Shown piece by piece: positions 33,730 to 46,504 of a DNA stretch of 64,000 nt (its first letter is position 1; the number at the start of each line of letters is the position of its first letter). The position numbers and the translations under genes are program-made. The notes beneath the pieces were generated by a model. That model was not told the origin of the DNA. It made no database searches and was given only the letters and a program-made list of their open reading frames with translations. Origin of the DNA: Heliocidaris erythrogramma (taxonomy: Eukaryota; Echinodermata; Echinoidea; Camarodonta; Echinometridae); contig CM046856.1 in assembly GCA_025617745.1 (NCBI GenBank), forward strand, positions 36,388,208 through 36,452,207. The letters run 5' to 3'.

Positions 33730-34365
33730 CATAACTCAACATTCTCTTTAAGAATTTTCATTTTAAATTTTTCTCTGAGAGGATAACACATGAGATGCAA
33801 CATTCGCATCGATATATGTACGCAGATTTCCCAGTTTGGATTTCCGTTAGATATAATGAACGAGCAGTTACAAAGAATTTATATTTTCATACATGGGCAA
33901 GTCCCACATAATAATCTATACATGTAGGGGAAAAAACCTTTTTAATAAATCAGAGATTTAGTAAAACCTGATAATTAAATTACTTGAGCATACTTACTAC
34001 TTGAGCATGGATATATGTAAAATGATACTTATCATTTTGATTTCATTCGCTATTCATCGTATATCTTTACATATGTGACATATTTTGTAAAATATCCAGG
34101 ACTTCCTGCCTGTTAGCCAATATGTTATGAGCTCAACATTTCCTCTTCCACTGGTATTCAATTTTTTTTCCCTCAGTTTTCTAATACGGTAAGTAATGTT
34201 TTACTTTTTTCCCTATTCATTCCTTAGTAACACAACATCAACAATTTCATGTAAGATCACCTACTCATTTTCACAAGGACAAATTAAACAAATTTACTGA
34301 ATATCATTTTTTTTTAAATAATAATAAAATAAAAATTGAAAGAAAAGGAATTCCTGGATGAAATG
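33730..34365. other. No gene seen
   Basis: AT-rich DNA; nothing supportable. Confidence 0.45.
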
Positions 34366-34370
34366 TGGTA

Positions 34371-34570
34371 TTAAGGATTAAATGTGAAGTTCATCAATAA
34401 CTTATACTTAATACTGAATTTATATCAATATAAAATATTCAAATTGTTAGAAAGAAGAGAAAAGGATTGTTTCAATTGTTTTAAGGATTAAATGTGAAGT
34501 TCATCAATAACTTTTACTTATTGAATTTATATCAATATAAAATATAAAAGGATTGTTTTAAACAAATATA
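34371..34570. repeat. 110-bp local tandem duplication
   Basis: TTAAGGATTAAATGTGAAGT at 34371 recurs at 34481. CATCAATAACTT, TGAATTTATATCAATATAAA and AAAGGATTGTTT follow in the same order. The near identity implies a recent duplication. Confidence 0.8.
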
Positions 34571-35029
34571 TAAGAGACCTAAAATGTAAGTGACTTTCTA
34601 GATGGTACGTACCTACACAGTACTGACAAGTTTAATGCTGTAGAATACAAATCTTCATGTACAATGCAAGTACCACGATTGTTGGACTTTGTCTGTCGTT
34701 ACTCATACATTACCATCAAAATCATGAAAATGATCTTATCACAATCAAAAGGTCAAAAGGGGATGATAGTGAAGTAATTGTCAACAGTATTGCGTGTTGA
34801 AACATGATTTAATGTGTATTTATCACAGTCTATCACAGCCTACAGTGGGGCTTGACACGAACAGGCACTTTGGAAACATGGTCCCCCAGACCCCCATGAC
34901 TTCAACATTTTAACAGGGGCCTCGTGCATACAGACCCTAAAAAAAATATATCTGGATCCCCTAATAAAAGGAAGTGTGGAGCTCTGCCCATAGCAATGAA
35001 TGGGATAAGCAGCATTTTTCTTCTTCTTT

Positions 35030-35100
35030 GTTTTTTGTTTTTTGGTTTGTTTGTTTGTTTTGTTTTTTTTGTTTTGTTTTTTTTTGTTTTGTTTTTGGGG
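35030..35100. repeat. T/G-rich low-complexity run
   Basis: TTTTGTTTG-type DNA ending in GGGGGGGCGGG. The overlapping frames here are artefacts. Confidence 0.8.
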
Positions 35101-35415
35101 GGGCGGGTTGGGGGAAGCGGATCCTTCATGTCAATTCCAGTGAATGAAATTTTGCAGAATATAATGCAGAACTCATCTAACTCATCGAGTACATATCAGA
35201 GTGCTGTAGCTTGGAACCAGAACCGGTCTCAAACTCACCAGACTGAAGGTTTTGAACCGAGCCAGACAAGAACCAGACTCAAACTCAAATTGGGTCAACT
35301 TGGTAACAGAGGTCCATAGTAAAGACTTCTGAAAAAGCTCATTTTTTGTTATATTTTAGGACTCAAAAAGTGTGGTTTTCTAATATATTGGTGGGTGTGT
35401 GTATGTGTGTATCTA

Positions 35416-36189
35416 CAGTCAACGTCGCATGTGTCGAATAGTCGCTCAAGTCGATGAAAACAAAGGTTCCCAATTTATCCTCATAGACTTATACGTGTGT
35501 TAATCCTTTGTACAAGTCAATTTTTGTAGGTCGAATACTCGCCTATATCGATCAAATTCTCAGAACAATACAATGCAAAAACATTAAATTTACACCGCAC
35601 AAGTCAAACTAGACGGCGATGTGAAATCAATCATTGTCGAAATTGCCACACGCCAATTTTGTTTACAAAATTCCGCGACTTGCTGGTGCGATCTCCGCGT
35701 CCTCTCTCGCGCACTCTCGCGCTCTCATCTGAAGAACAAAATGTCATGTGTTAGTCATGTTTGCACGGCCGGCTTGCCTGGATGGACGCCGTACCTGCAT
35801 GCACTGCAAGCAGTTTTATTGCCTTCACGGCCATATAAAGGGATGTAAGGGAGGATTTAATACATTGAAATTAATCACTGGACGTGTCTGGTTTTATTCT
35901 TTATTGTCCAACTTGTAACAGGAGTGTGAAGTAATATACTGGGTACATGAAAGGTACAGTACATGTATGTTCTTATTTTCTCGATGTCGGCACAATATAA
36001 ATCATGGTACATTATGTGATGAGAACTCCCAATCGATCTAACCGCCGGCTACAGTCTGCACTGCGGCGTCCCCATGTTACATATACATGTGTAAGTCAGA
36101 TTTTCTTCGACTTCCACACAAGTCGAAAATCGCCTATGTCGACGCATTTCACTCAGTCCCTTCATGATCGACTTAGGTGAGGTTGACTG
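35416..36189. mobile_element. pogo/Tigger-like non-autonomous element
   Basis: TA at 35414-35415 and 36190-36191 flank CAGTCAACGTC and its inverse GAGGTTGACTG. TCGAATAGTCGCTCAAGTCG near the left end is echoed by AAGTCGAAAATCGCC and TCGACTTAGG near the right end. CAGTC-type ends with a TA target match Tc1/mariner pogo (Tigger) elements. At 774 bp, with only a 75-codon frame of no recognised domain (35621-35848), it cannot encode a full transposase. Confidence 0.75.
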
Positions 36190-36294
36190 TACATCTTTGC
36201 GTAGAGTGTATTGTAATATGCTACAAAGCCCTTTATTAGGAAAAGTAGATGTTTATTGGTGCCAAAACTTTGATGGTAAATTTAGCTGTGTTCC

Positions 36295-36355
36295 GTAACA
36301 CAACCTACCGGACCGGTCCGGTCCAGAACCCGTCCAGAACCCGTCCAGAACCCGT
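36295..36355. repeat. Short (CCGTCCAGAAC)3 tandem run
   Basis: Three exact 11-bp units after GGACCGGTCCGGTCC. Confidence 0.8.
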
Positions 36356-36399
36356 TAAGAATATTTAGAAGTTAACAGGCCAGACCAGACCAGGACATT

Positions 36400-39370
36400 G
36401 GGTTGCGATACTAATATGGACCAAGTGGTTCCTGTATTAAAACCATGGGAAATGAGAGAATGATGTACCAGAGTCAAGCTGTTAAATAATTCTGTGAAAC
36501 AGATGATGACCATCTTCAAAGAGGAACTGAATACGACCGGATATAAGACATATTGTTTTTAAACCAATGTGGAGGAACACAAACATGAAAATCAGTCTGT
36601 ACAGATGCAAATGCGAATTCATCAAATGGGCCATATTATCATACTACAATACCATCATTATATGTTTAAATATATTGAATTATTTTTCACACATGTAAAG
36701 AACTCAATAAATTAAAAATGCATATTTTCTATAAAGAAACACAATATTGGTCCATGATGATGATATTGACATATCTTTAAAATGTAATGGTTATTTTTCA
36801 TTGCCATATGTTTGCAAATTAAAATTTCAGAAAGGTTCTCATACCATGCGGTTGTAGCTACATGTAGTTTTGATAAAATACTCCTTCTAGAAATAGAAAA
36901 TTCATGCAAACAAATGGATTTAATGATACCCTCTTTATTCGCTACTGGATCACATCATAACGTCTGTTAGGAGCCAGAAGGGCGTTCAGTCATATGCTGT
37001 TAACTCCCATTTGGCTCTCAACAGTCAATATGCCTTGTTGAAATGTCTACATGTAAGTATTTTTCTTTAAATAATATCACTGATCAATAGAAAGGTTTTT
37101 TTTGTAATTCCATTAATACTGGACACTTGCTGAAATTAATACCTGTCTGATAGACAGATCTAGGACATCTTACATAAAATTGCAATTATAAACTCTAAAA
37201 TCTAACATCCTAATTATCCCATTCTGTTTGGTTGAAAGTTTGAGTTGCATATGTATGTCCTTTTTTAAAGCACAACATTGAATGCAGGAAGTCCCTGGAT
37301 AATCCTAATTCTTCACATAATTTACTTTTCCTTTCTTTTTATATTGAGCATGCATGCTGCCTACAATGTAGTCCTACTTCCAATAAGAGAAACAGGGCCT
37401 GTCACTGGAGACTATGCAGCTACGTGCTCACATTGGCAAGATCAAGGTCTTGCTGATAAACTTTGCTCTCCACATGGCCAATGTACAGACTCACTCACAG
37501 TAGTGGAATTGAATTTCATTGCATTGTACAATGCTACATGAATGACTGCACATTATGCCACCGTATTCTTCTCATACAAAATTTATGTTCATGGCCAGAT
37601 ATATTTGATTTTCTCCTAATTTTTCTTTGTTGAGCAACAAATTTCTAATTTATGATGCAAACATGTGCCAGTATTGTTGAAACTCAGATATTATTTTTTA
37701 AAAAATATTTGAAGTAGGCCTTACACTCAAAAGAACTATTGAGTGATTCACTATTTTCTTTTTAGAGAGCATTCTACAATAAACAGATATTCACTCTTGA
37801 AGGAGTGATCACAGACATGGTTCCCAGTGAAATTAGAGTGAAAATTCACTCCTATTATGAGAAAAAGAGAGAGTACTCATTCAAATATTCCAAATTTTTA
37901 TGATACTTTTGTACTGGACTTATATCATTAACATCTAGCCAACAACCAAAAACATCTTATTCAGAGTGTCATTCAGATAAACACGATGCTATTTTTGTTT
38001 AAACATCAATTTCACCCTTTTTGTTCAGCCAAGAAACTCAAAACAGTGTGATCACATACATTGTTAAAAAACCCGCCCATCAAAGAAATCTCTAAATTAA
38101 AAAACAATGTAGCTCTCCCTGTTACATCTTACATGTACATGTACATAGCAACTTTTTCATCAAACACATTGTATACATGTACATAATTAAAGTTCATGGT
38201 TGAAAAAAGCGATGATTTATGTAACATGCAACAATTCATGCTGTAGGTTTTTACATGCCATTTTATGCACATTATCACGCTAATGTGGTTTTTAATTGTG
38301 ACACAAATATCCATCTATTTATTTATACCTGAAGAGTTGCAAAAATAAATGATTACACAATTTCACATGTGAAGTGCCTGAAATAACTTCCACTGTAATG
38401 AACGAAACCACAACATCCCAGAATATCTGATTTGCAAATTAGTAGGCACAAGTCATTACTGGCTTTAATTATTACGGCAATTTATTTTGAGTTACCATCT
38501 CCTCTAAATCATATCCTGATTGCTACACATTATTGTTGTTGTTTGAATACAAGCAAAACATAGAGGCCTACAAGTTTCCCGTTCTCATTGGAAGGTTTGT
38601 TATACATTAAGACAGGAAGATGAAAAGAAGGAAAAACAGCAATCCATGTTGTTATGGAAGATATCTCTTTCAGTTTCAGTTTTCATCTTAAATTGAATGC
38701 AACCTCTATCCTTCCCAGACTTACCAATACTTTGGTTGTAACCTATTCATATTGCCACCTGCATCCATTCAAAATGTGATGCCGGTTGATACAAGTATGA
38801 GGATTAAGTGTTATAATTCATATCCTTGTTCCCCTTACAAATCTGGTGGAGTTTTGTATTAGATGTAGTTTCGAAAAGCTGGAATTTTAGCTGCAGCTGC
38901 AGATCCTAAGTATCTAAACATATTAGATATAAGAGTCGGGACCAAGTTTTCATTGGTCATTAAATAAAATATGAGAGAAATTAATGATCAAGTTTAATTT
39001 CCCTGCTAGGCTCATAATTTCCAACAAAAATCCCATAAATTTTTTAAGAAGATCTGAAACCCACAAGATTTTTTAATTCTTGGCATTTGGCTCAGTTAAA
39101 TGGCTTTACTCATTTTCAGATCACAGGTTAAGCCCAGGCAGGCAGATGTCAGTTATTAATGAAGCCCTTACAACACACCTCCCTTCAACTCCTTTATTTC
39201 AAAAACTGTGAAGCCTTTAGATTCCACCCTGAAGAAGCATTAACGACTGTCCGTAAGGTGACCCCGTCATCAGCAGATAATGACTTTGAGATTATTACCC
39301 GACCTATCATAAAGCCATTAATCCAAGCAGTGAGGTGAGAAGGGTACTTCACACCTACTGAGACGGGCCA
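36400..39370. other. No gene supported; two items noted
   Basis: It contains copy 3 of the short palindromic family (36962-37026). The patch 39100-39340 has several ATTAATGA/CCATTAATCC-type words, as in homeodomain-bound enhancers. Short frames elsewhere lack domains. Confidence 0.4.
36962..37026. repeat. Short palindromic repeat family, copy 3
   Basis: GTCTGTTAGGAGCCAGAAGG then CGTTCAGTCATATG is mirrored by GTTAACTCCCATTTGGCTC then TCAACAGTC. Same layout and length as the copies at 3136, 10863 and 40908. Confidence 0.7.
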
Positions 39371-39375
39371 TCAAG

Positions 39376-39840
39376 AAATGGAGTCAACCATAGGATGGCG
39401 GGGTCGGTTGGATCGGCACAGGGCCTGTCTGACACCATCACAGCCAGCCAACCAACCATCCATCTTACCCCTCCCCCCCCCCCCCCCCCTGCATCATTCA
39501 TAGCTCAAATTACACTTCACTGCTGACCCTTTTTTGTATCCTCTCCTAATAATTTGATAAATATTATGAATTATTCACATAATTAGTAATTTTTTTTATT
39601 GACTGGCACTGCTGGATATGGAGTCAACTATAGGACAGAGGTCGGTCGGTTAATTCGGCACATGGCCTGCCTGACCCATCCTTGCCTAATGCTTTCCAAC
39701 CAACCTGCTCACCTCACCCCATCCCTCCCTCTCCGTCATTACCAGTTTAGATTACATCTCACTGCAGACTTTATATATCCTCTCTATAGTATTTTGATTG
39801 CCCATATTTTTACCATTTCTTATTGACAAGCACTGCTTGT
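39376..39840. repeat. Two-unit ~240-bp tandem duplication
   Basis: ATGGAGTCAACYATAGGAYR begins the units at about 39379 and 39619. Both continue with GGTCGGTYGG, TCGGCACA, GGCCTG, CTGAC, CCAACCAACC, a pyrimidine tract, CACTGC and TATCCTCTC, and end in a TTATTGAC-type word before CACTGCT. They are diverged and so not very recent. C17 lies at 39473-39489. Confidence 0.75.
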
Positions 39841-40907
39841 TTGGATTTAATGATCAGACATTTTACCAAAAAATATCTGCTCTGGGCTTTCTAAAATTAC
39901 GGTACAAAAAATATTTTCAAATAATTTCAGCTTATTGAAGGCCAGATACTGAAAATGTAATGCCAGCATAGTCTAATTTCCTCACAGAGTGAGACCAAGG
40001 AGAAAAAGAAAATCATATTAAACATCTGGCCTCTATGTGAATTTGCTTTTGTTCTCCCTTAATTTCGTAGTTTTTAAGCCCTGTCATATACATCAATGGT
40101 GTCACACATTGAATGTTACTGGTTTTAGGGCCAGGTCAGTATGGCCACTTAAGAAAGCACAAAAGCATGACAGCCTACAAACAGATTCTGTGAAAGCCAA
40201 AAGGAAAGAGGCCTCAAGCTTTGTCATTTTGAGAGTGGCAGTTTGACAGGGGCAATGTAGCAAGAGAGTAGTGGACAGCAATAAAAATCTGTATGGCCTC
40301 TATGGGCTGGTATTTCTAAATAACTCTTTAGAAATCTTCCTTATAAAAAGATAATGGATCACAATGAATTTTCATATTATTTAAGAGCTGGCAACTAATC
40401 TACATGGCCTCTGAATCTAGGAAAATATTTGGCACCTTTCAATGTCTGCACAAAGATTGGTAACTGGTACTGTGAGTTTCACATTAAGACCTGGAGATGA
40501 GAAGTGTTAACTTGTTCAGTTATTTGCCATTTATTTTCATTATTCGTGGTGACTTGAAGCAAACTTAGAGTAGCCTGACACAGTCAGTTACTACACACTA
40601 ATCCTGTGCATGAGCAGACCAAGGGAGGGAAAGAATCTTTGCAGCCCCAAAGGCCACCCATTTTGAAGTAAAAGGGTTAGCCGCTATCAATGTTAGCCTT
40701 TCATACCTTTCAGTCACCTTTAATTTTGAAATTCCTGGGTCCCATACTGCTACTTACACATTAAAAGTGATGTCTAGCGCCCAGATAAATCCGACTTTAA
40801 AAAAAAAAGAATATGTCACTCCTAACAACAATGCGTGTCTGCATGACAGTGAATTCCCTACATCAACATCTTATGAAGATAGCATTCAATATATACATCA
40901 CATCACA

Positions 40908-40981
40908 TCTGCTTAGAGCGAGAAGTGCATTAACACATATCAGTCTGCATATAGTTAACGTCCTTCACGCTCTCAGCAGAC
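40908..40981. repeat. Short palindromic repeat family, copy 4
   Basis: TCTGCTTAGAGCGAGAAG then GCATTAACA is mirrored by GTTAACGTCCTTCACGCTC then TCAGCAGAC. Compensating changes (GAGCGAG with CACGCTC) keep the arms paired. Confidence 0.65.
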
Positions 40982-41608
40982 AATTAGTTGACTTGGGGAT
41001 CTCTTGTTTCCACATTAAAACTGAAGGGGTACGGATTTTCAGAAAGCAAAAATTTCTAGGAAGCAAAATATAAATAGGGCACACAGCTACTTACATGATA
41101 TACACCATTCCAAGCTGCAAATGGTCTGGGAGTAGGAAGGTTACAAACAGCCCCACCCACAACCCCACCTCCTTAGCTAGAGCTACATGCAAACAACATC
41201 AAGATGATGAAGTATCTTTTAAAAAATTACTTCAGAATGCTTTCAGAATAATAAAGTAAAATGTAGATTTATACCCTCAAGAGTGCTGAATAATACGTAA
41301 CAAAATACTACAGAAATCAACTTGAACTTCGTTTGTACTTTTCTCATATTTTTCTTCATTCTCCCGGTGCTGTGGAAACGCTGGGGAGTAAATAATCAAT
41401 GTATTCAAATATTCATAAGCATTCATATAGCCTACTGATGCAGTCCTCATTAGGTTTGCGGTTCTTGTACAGTTTCATCAAATCTATTTTTCATGCATAC
41501 ATATTTTCACTGCATATGGCAAACACAATTACAGGTAGAGAATATTAAAAAGTAAATAAAACGCAAATGAAATCGATAATGACTTTATACAGTAGTTGAA
41601 GCCATATG

Positions 41609-41720
41609 GCTTTTTTTCCTCTCTCTCTCTCTTCTTTCTCCACTCTTTCTCTTTTCTGTCTTTCTCCACCTCTCTCTCTCTCCCTCCCCTAGCTTTCTAC
41701 TTTCTCTCTTTCCCACTCTC
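41609..41720. repeat. Polypyrimidine CT-rich tract
   Basis: About 110 bp almost entirely C/T on the plus strand with (CT)n cores. Confidence 0.85.
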
Positions 41721-42299
41721 CAAATCATATTTTCTGCCCTAGTTGTGATAAGCATGATTACCTGTGTGTGAATAATTTTTTTTTTAAACGGTACATGTTA
41801 TCTTCAGAAAATATTATGCATGCAAAGTAAGAAAGCTTTCAAGAATTGAATCCAGGGACGAGGAGCTACAGATATTAAATTTTTCATACTGAGTAATTGA
41901 AAATGTATAATTCCACTCTACATTTCATAGTAAAGACATATCACTGCCATAAATTTTGACAAACATAAGATCATGGTAATGGAAAAGGAGATCCTTTCCA
42001 AACACAAGATTTTTTCTCGAAAGAAATGTACTGGTTTTCCTGAGAAGATTAAATATTGCGGCAATATGAATTTTGATCAGGAAGGATATATTCTGTACAA
42101 CCCAAGCTTTTGTGTAGTATCAACAGACAAAATGGCAACTTTAAAATTCTTTTTGTGAAGCTGCAATACTTTTCATGATTTGATTAAAATCAGGTTTTAA
42201 AAGAGCAGTCTGAATTGCTAAATCACAAAAATAAAATGAGATGAGTTGCTCCTTAAAGATCTGCAATTTCAAGCAAAATCATGAAGAAAAAAAATAATT

Positions 42300-42775
42300 A
42301 TAGGTATGATTTTATCGCCTGCCTTTTCCGAAACAATTGTTCACATTATGCAACAAACACTTTTGATCTTTCTTTCCCTCTGTTTTAATGACCATCTCCA
42401 TAATTTATTGAAGTATTTAAGCATTCATACATAACTGCCCACCCCCAATAAAAGAGAGTTTCTAGCCAGGCCTTCTGGAAGCCATCATCAGTATATGAAT
42501 TCCTATTTCAAAGTGCTCCCTCCTGATCAGAAATTTAAAAAAACAATTTACAGGTACGATAACCACCGACTGAATTTTAGGAAACACTACATAAAATTCC
42601 CTTTTTGTTAAACGAACATCTTCATAATTTATACAAGTATTCATACATCCCCCCCCCCCCCCCTCCATGAAATAGCGTTCCTGACCAGGCCTGTCTTATG
42701 GAAGCCATCATTGGTTTATTATATGAATTCCTGTTTCAGAGCGCTCGCTCCCGATCAGGCAGTAATTGGTAGGCC
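42300..42775. repeat. Two-unit ~223-bp tandem duplication
   Basis: CCAGGCCT, GAAGCCATCAT, ATATGAATTCCT, TTTCA, AGTGCTC/AGCGCTC and TGATCAG/CGATCAG recur in the same order about 223 bp apart (first unit to 42533, second to 42760). Upstream ATAATTT, AAGTATT and CATACAT words also align. C15 lies at 42649-42663. The units are clearly diverged. Confidence 0.7.
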
Positions 42776-42779
42776 TTAT

Positions 42780-43000
42780 GGTACCGCAAGGTATGCCCCG
42801 TGAAGCCCATCACCAGCACGCATTCGCCTGGCTTCTCTTTCTCCCCCTCCAATAGCAGGGAATGCCAATGATGCATTTGCAATATTAAATATGGCAGGCA
42901 TGTACTTTGTGCAGCGTCTCATCTTTTGCCGGGGCCCCCGCGTGTTTGTCGGGCACTGTCTACATCAATTTAGGGATTGCACAAGAGGAGAAGGGAGGAA
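42780..43000. other. GC-richer unique patch
   Basis: Non-repetitive and GC-richer than its surroundings, with ATGCATTTGCAATATT (octamer-like), CCAATAGCAGGG and GGGGCCCCCGCG words. It may be regulatory; nothing in the sequence proves it. Confidence 0.25.
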
Positions 43001-43004
43001 AATG

Positions 43005-45080
43005 GGAGAGGAATTCCAAAGAGGTGTCTGAGTAAGGAAGATGAAAACGTCTAAATAATGTATGAGGATTCGGAATGCACTTTCCCCCCAGTTTGAATTA
43101 TACTGATTGAAATCTAGCTTTCTCTCCCGCACAAAGCTATTGTATCTGTAGTCAAGGGCATCATATTAACTGCAAGACTAATATAAAGAACTGCACAAAG
43201 CAAAGCATACAAGCTGCATCGAAATGTGTCCTGGGTTCATTTGAATATTTAATAAATGACCTTCCCTCGCGACATAATACTTAAATAGAAAACAATGATC
43301 AAACCCTAACTTTTTATAAAAATCAAAGTATATTTCTATTTGGATATCCTTTCAAATCGTATCATCATTGCTATATCATGTGTACTGTCTTACCTTGAGG
43401 AAGAAATGGTTGCAATTTGTAACAGCTACTTCACAGGGCTCTGTAAAGATATAAACATGTAGAAAGTGGGATTTTGAACGATTTACCATTTAAGATAATG
43501 AAAGTACGATACAATTGAACTTGAGTTTATGAGGGTCCGAAAAAGCTGCTGCATGGAGCTGCTTCCTGCTGCATCATATCCATATCAATCGGTTGAACAG
43601 AGTATCTTTGTAACTTGCATACTAGACATCTTGCAGGACTCTATGGAAATATGTTTGCTGAGTGATAGAATGGCAATAACTGATTGCACTTTAATAAATT
43701 CACTATAAACTTACATCCATCTAGCTCTCAACAGAATGAGTAGATGGAATTAGTTTCTATAAAAATCAATACTATACTATTTAATTAATTCATAATTTAT
43801 TGGTCATGCACAAAAAACACCTGGCATAAAAATCATTCTAATGCCAATTCCATTGTTATGTCAATGTACATATAATTTGTAAATAAATAATGTAACTCGC
43901 TAACCCAAGAAAAGCATGCAAATAATGTTTCAGTTATTTCTATTCATTTCTATTCATCTTGTGCAGTAGTATGAACTCATTAATATTTATCCAATCTGTC
44001 ATGGTCAAATGCATGGTTGTGTTTAAAAAAAAAGTGACCTTCGTGAGGAAAAAATCAATAATTTCACAAAGGGTGTGAATATCATTCTTACAGCACTATC
44101 GAAAAACATATTGGTGAATATATTCTCATTTCCCTCTGCTATATGAATTTCAACACAGTCACTTCCATTTGAAAGGAGCTAAATTTAAATCAAATGCCTG
44201 AAAAACTTGTTCGGTGTAAACATGTTGAGTGTTCTCTTCACTGAAGGAACAAAACTGGACAAAGGGTCTGAACAAGCAGACTAGAGCTGCTAAGATCACA
44301 GAAGGGTAGTCAGGAATGGAAATGTCCTGAATTCAAGCCGACACTGACTAGCTCTCACTGAAAAGTGAACGTAAATGAGTAATCTGCATTTCTTCCATGC
44401 TATTTTCAACCCAGAGCTGCTAATACTGTGAAACGTTGGCTACAAAAACCAAGTAAATGAAGGGGGAAATATATCTAGGTTATCTAGCGAGCAGCAATTC
44501 ATAGAGGAAATACATGGGTCTACGAGGAGTGGATATCTCGTACACACTTTTCCGTTACTTCAGACAGATAATTCTTTCCGAAATGGAACAAGGGCCTTCC
44601 TTAATGAGATGCCTCTAATTGAAATAAAATATTTCAAAAGCTCTATACCTGCCATTTCAGGGGGAAATGGAAATGCAAGAGATACTTTGGTACGACTCCA
44701 ATAATGTCATTCACATTTTTATTTCTAATCTGAAACAATACATTCATCTAGGTAGGGCTCACCACATACAGGGGCGCAGTGCCCATGGGCTCCTGCATTT
44801 TAAGTGCAGGGCTCCCATATGCTTGGTGCAACCCTCAAGATTTCAAACTTTAAACAGGTGGCCTATATACACATGTACTCATAAAGACCCTAAAAACATC
44901 ATTCCGTGTAATAGAAGATAGTATGAAGACCTATTCTAGGTGGATACGAGCCTACCTATGTTGCCCTCGGGAGTCAAAGATAAAGGCAATATGGTTATTT
45001 CAAGAGCAGGATAAGCACACATCACTAGAAAAGTGAGACTGTCAATATATTATTACTACTTTTTATCCACTTTTAAGTCA
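43005..45080. other. No gene seen
   Basis: AT-rich DNA. A stretch at 44850-44905 (TTTAAACAGG, then AAGACCCTAAAAA) resembles 34905-34950, suggesting a minor dispersed repeat. Confidence 0.4.
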
Positions 45081-45082
45081 CA

Positions 45083-45473
45083 TTAGCTACGTTCATACGG
45101 GACTTGTAGTATCAAAACTTTAAGTTAACGAAACAACGGCTACTATCAACTACGAGGGTTCAAACAAGCCCGACCGAAACCATAGCTTGTTGTTCCGAGA
45201 CTACAAGTCGAGCGATCGTTATTAAACATGAGCAGAGAAGTCATCCTTAAATTCTGTCCATACGGTCTGTAACTACAACAAGGACCCCGCCCCCCGCTTG
45301 TGGTTTCGGCGTTAACCACAAGCTCGCTTGTGATTCTGGAACTACAGGTAAACTTTCAAATCTTCAAGTCCATTCATACGGTCTAAAACTACAAAATAAC
45401 TACAAGATAATTTAAAGTTTTGAAACTACAAGCAAAACTTAAAGTTGAGCTCCCTTTGTGTGAACCTGACTAA
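45083..45473 (-). mobile_element. MITE family P, copy 2 (unoccupied site)
   Basis: 391 bp, inverted relative to copy 1 at 24273-25763. The ends are TTAGCTACGTTCATACGGGA and GGTTCA/TGAACC with CTAA. Internal GTTTCGGCGTTAACCACAAG and ACTTGTAGT words match copy 1. At 45247-45250 a TTAA with matching flanks corresponds to the point where copy 1 carries a 932-bp insert. Confidence 0.75.
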
Positions 45474-45479
45474 TATTAT

Positions 45480-46315
45480 GATGTTATATTATATACATAA
45501 GTTCCCAGATGTACATGTAAGACAAAGGGGAATAGGATGCAATATACAGCTTGCTGCTAGGTGCAGCATTAGTATTTATGCATGAAAGATGCACAATTGA
45601 TAATGATATCTGTCATAATGTTGGGCAAGAAAAGCAACAGATTATAAACATACATGTATATGCAAAAAATGAATTATGAAATAAATTTGATCAATATCAT
45701 TGTAGTACCACGTGTTATCTCACAAACGGACTAAAGCCTAATTCCATTTATTCACTGTGTAGCATATCTATGTCTGCAATATGCAGCTTGAAATTAATGT
45801 TGTGATTAGGAAATTTTGTTACATAATCTCTTCAACGGATCATTTTCAGCCCCTTTCTGGCAGCTTTATCTTGCCAAGTGGAATGTAAGGTGCAGAAAAT
45901 GAAAGGCATATAATTCAATTGAGACTGATAGATAGAAATGTCCTTCTGGCCCCCACATCACTCAGCTTCATTGCCCCTTGTATGCAAAGTCCAAACAAGC
46001 ATTTCTGGCATCCAAACTAATGTTCTAATTAGGGGCACCCTTTCTTGGGGCAAGACAGGTTACACAAATGGACAAGAATCGATTCTTAAGGGTTGGACAC
46101 ATTGGCCAATATTCCAAAAGGTATTGTACAGTTTTGGTAATCCCTCAAAAACTTTTTGTCAGATTTCTTTGATTTTAGATTAATAGCAAGATACTAACAT
46201 AGCGAAGCTGCTGTGTAGTTTTTATCTCCTCAATTTAAAAATTAAACAAGTGAGAGGTAAAATAAATTTTAATAACCAGTAGAGGGATCAAAACTCCCAC
46301 AACAGCAAAAGCTGT
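45480..46315. other. No gene seen
   Basis: AT-rich DNA; an 81-codon plus frame (45938-46183) has no recognised domain. Confidence 0.4.
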
Positions 46316-46321
46316 ACTTAA

Positions 46322-46500
46322 AGGGAAAGTCTACCCTGATTATAAGTTGGTTTTAAAAGAAGCTAAAAAAATTAAAGAAACAGAAGAGAGGTTTGAGCAA
46401 AATAAGATAAGAAACAAGAAAGTTATGAATTTTCTAAGTTGTAATCAATCAAACACAAATAGCAATGGCAACTCAGTGACGTATCTTGCAGGCAGCTGTC
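46322..46500 (+). mobile_element. Half copy of TTAA-AGGGAAA MITE family
   Basis: After TTAA (46318-46321), AGGGAAAGTCTACCCTGAT and then GTTGTAATCAATCAAACAC match one arm of the full element at 57899-58134. The match stops near GACGTATCTTGC. The second arm is not found, so this is a truncated copy. Confidence 0.65.
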
Positions 46501-46504
46501 GGGG

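Larger units (their letters stand above)
39845..42295. other. No gene supported
   Basis: Contains copy 4 of the short palindromic family (40908-40981), a candidate 20-nt microexon on the minus strand (41095-41114) and a pyrimidine-rich tract (41609-41720). Confidence 0.4.
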
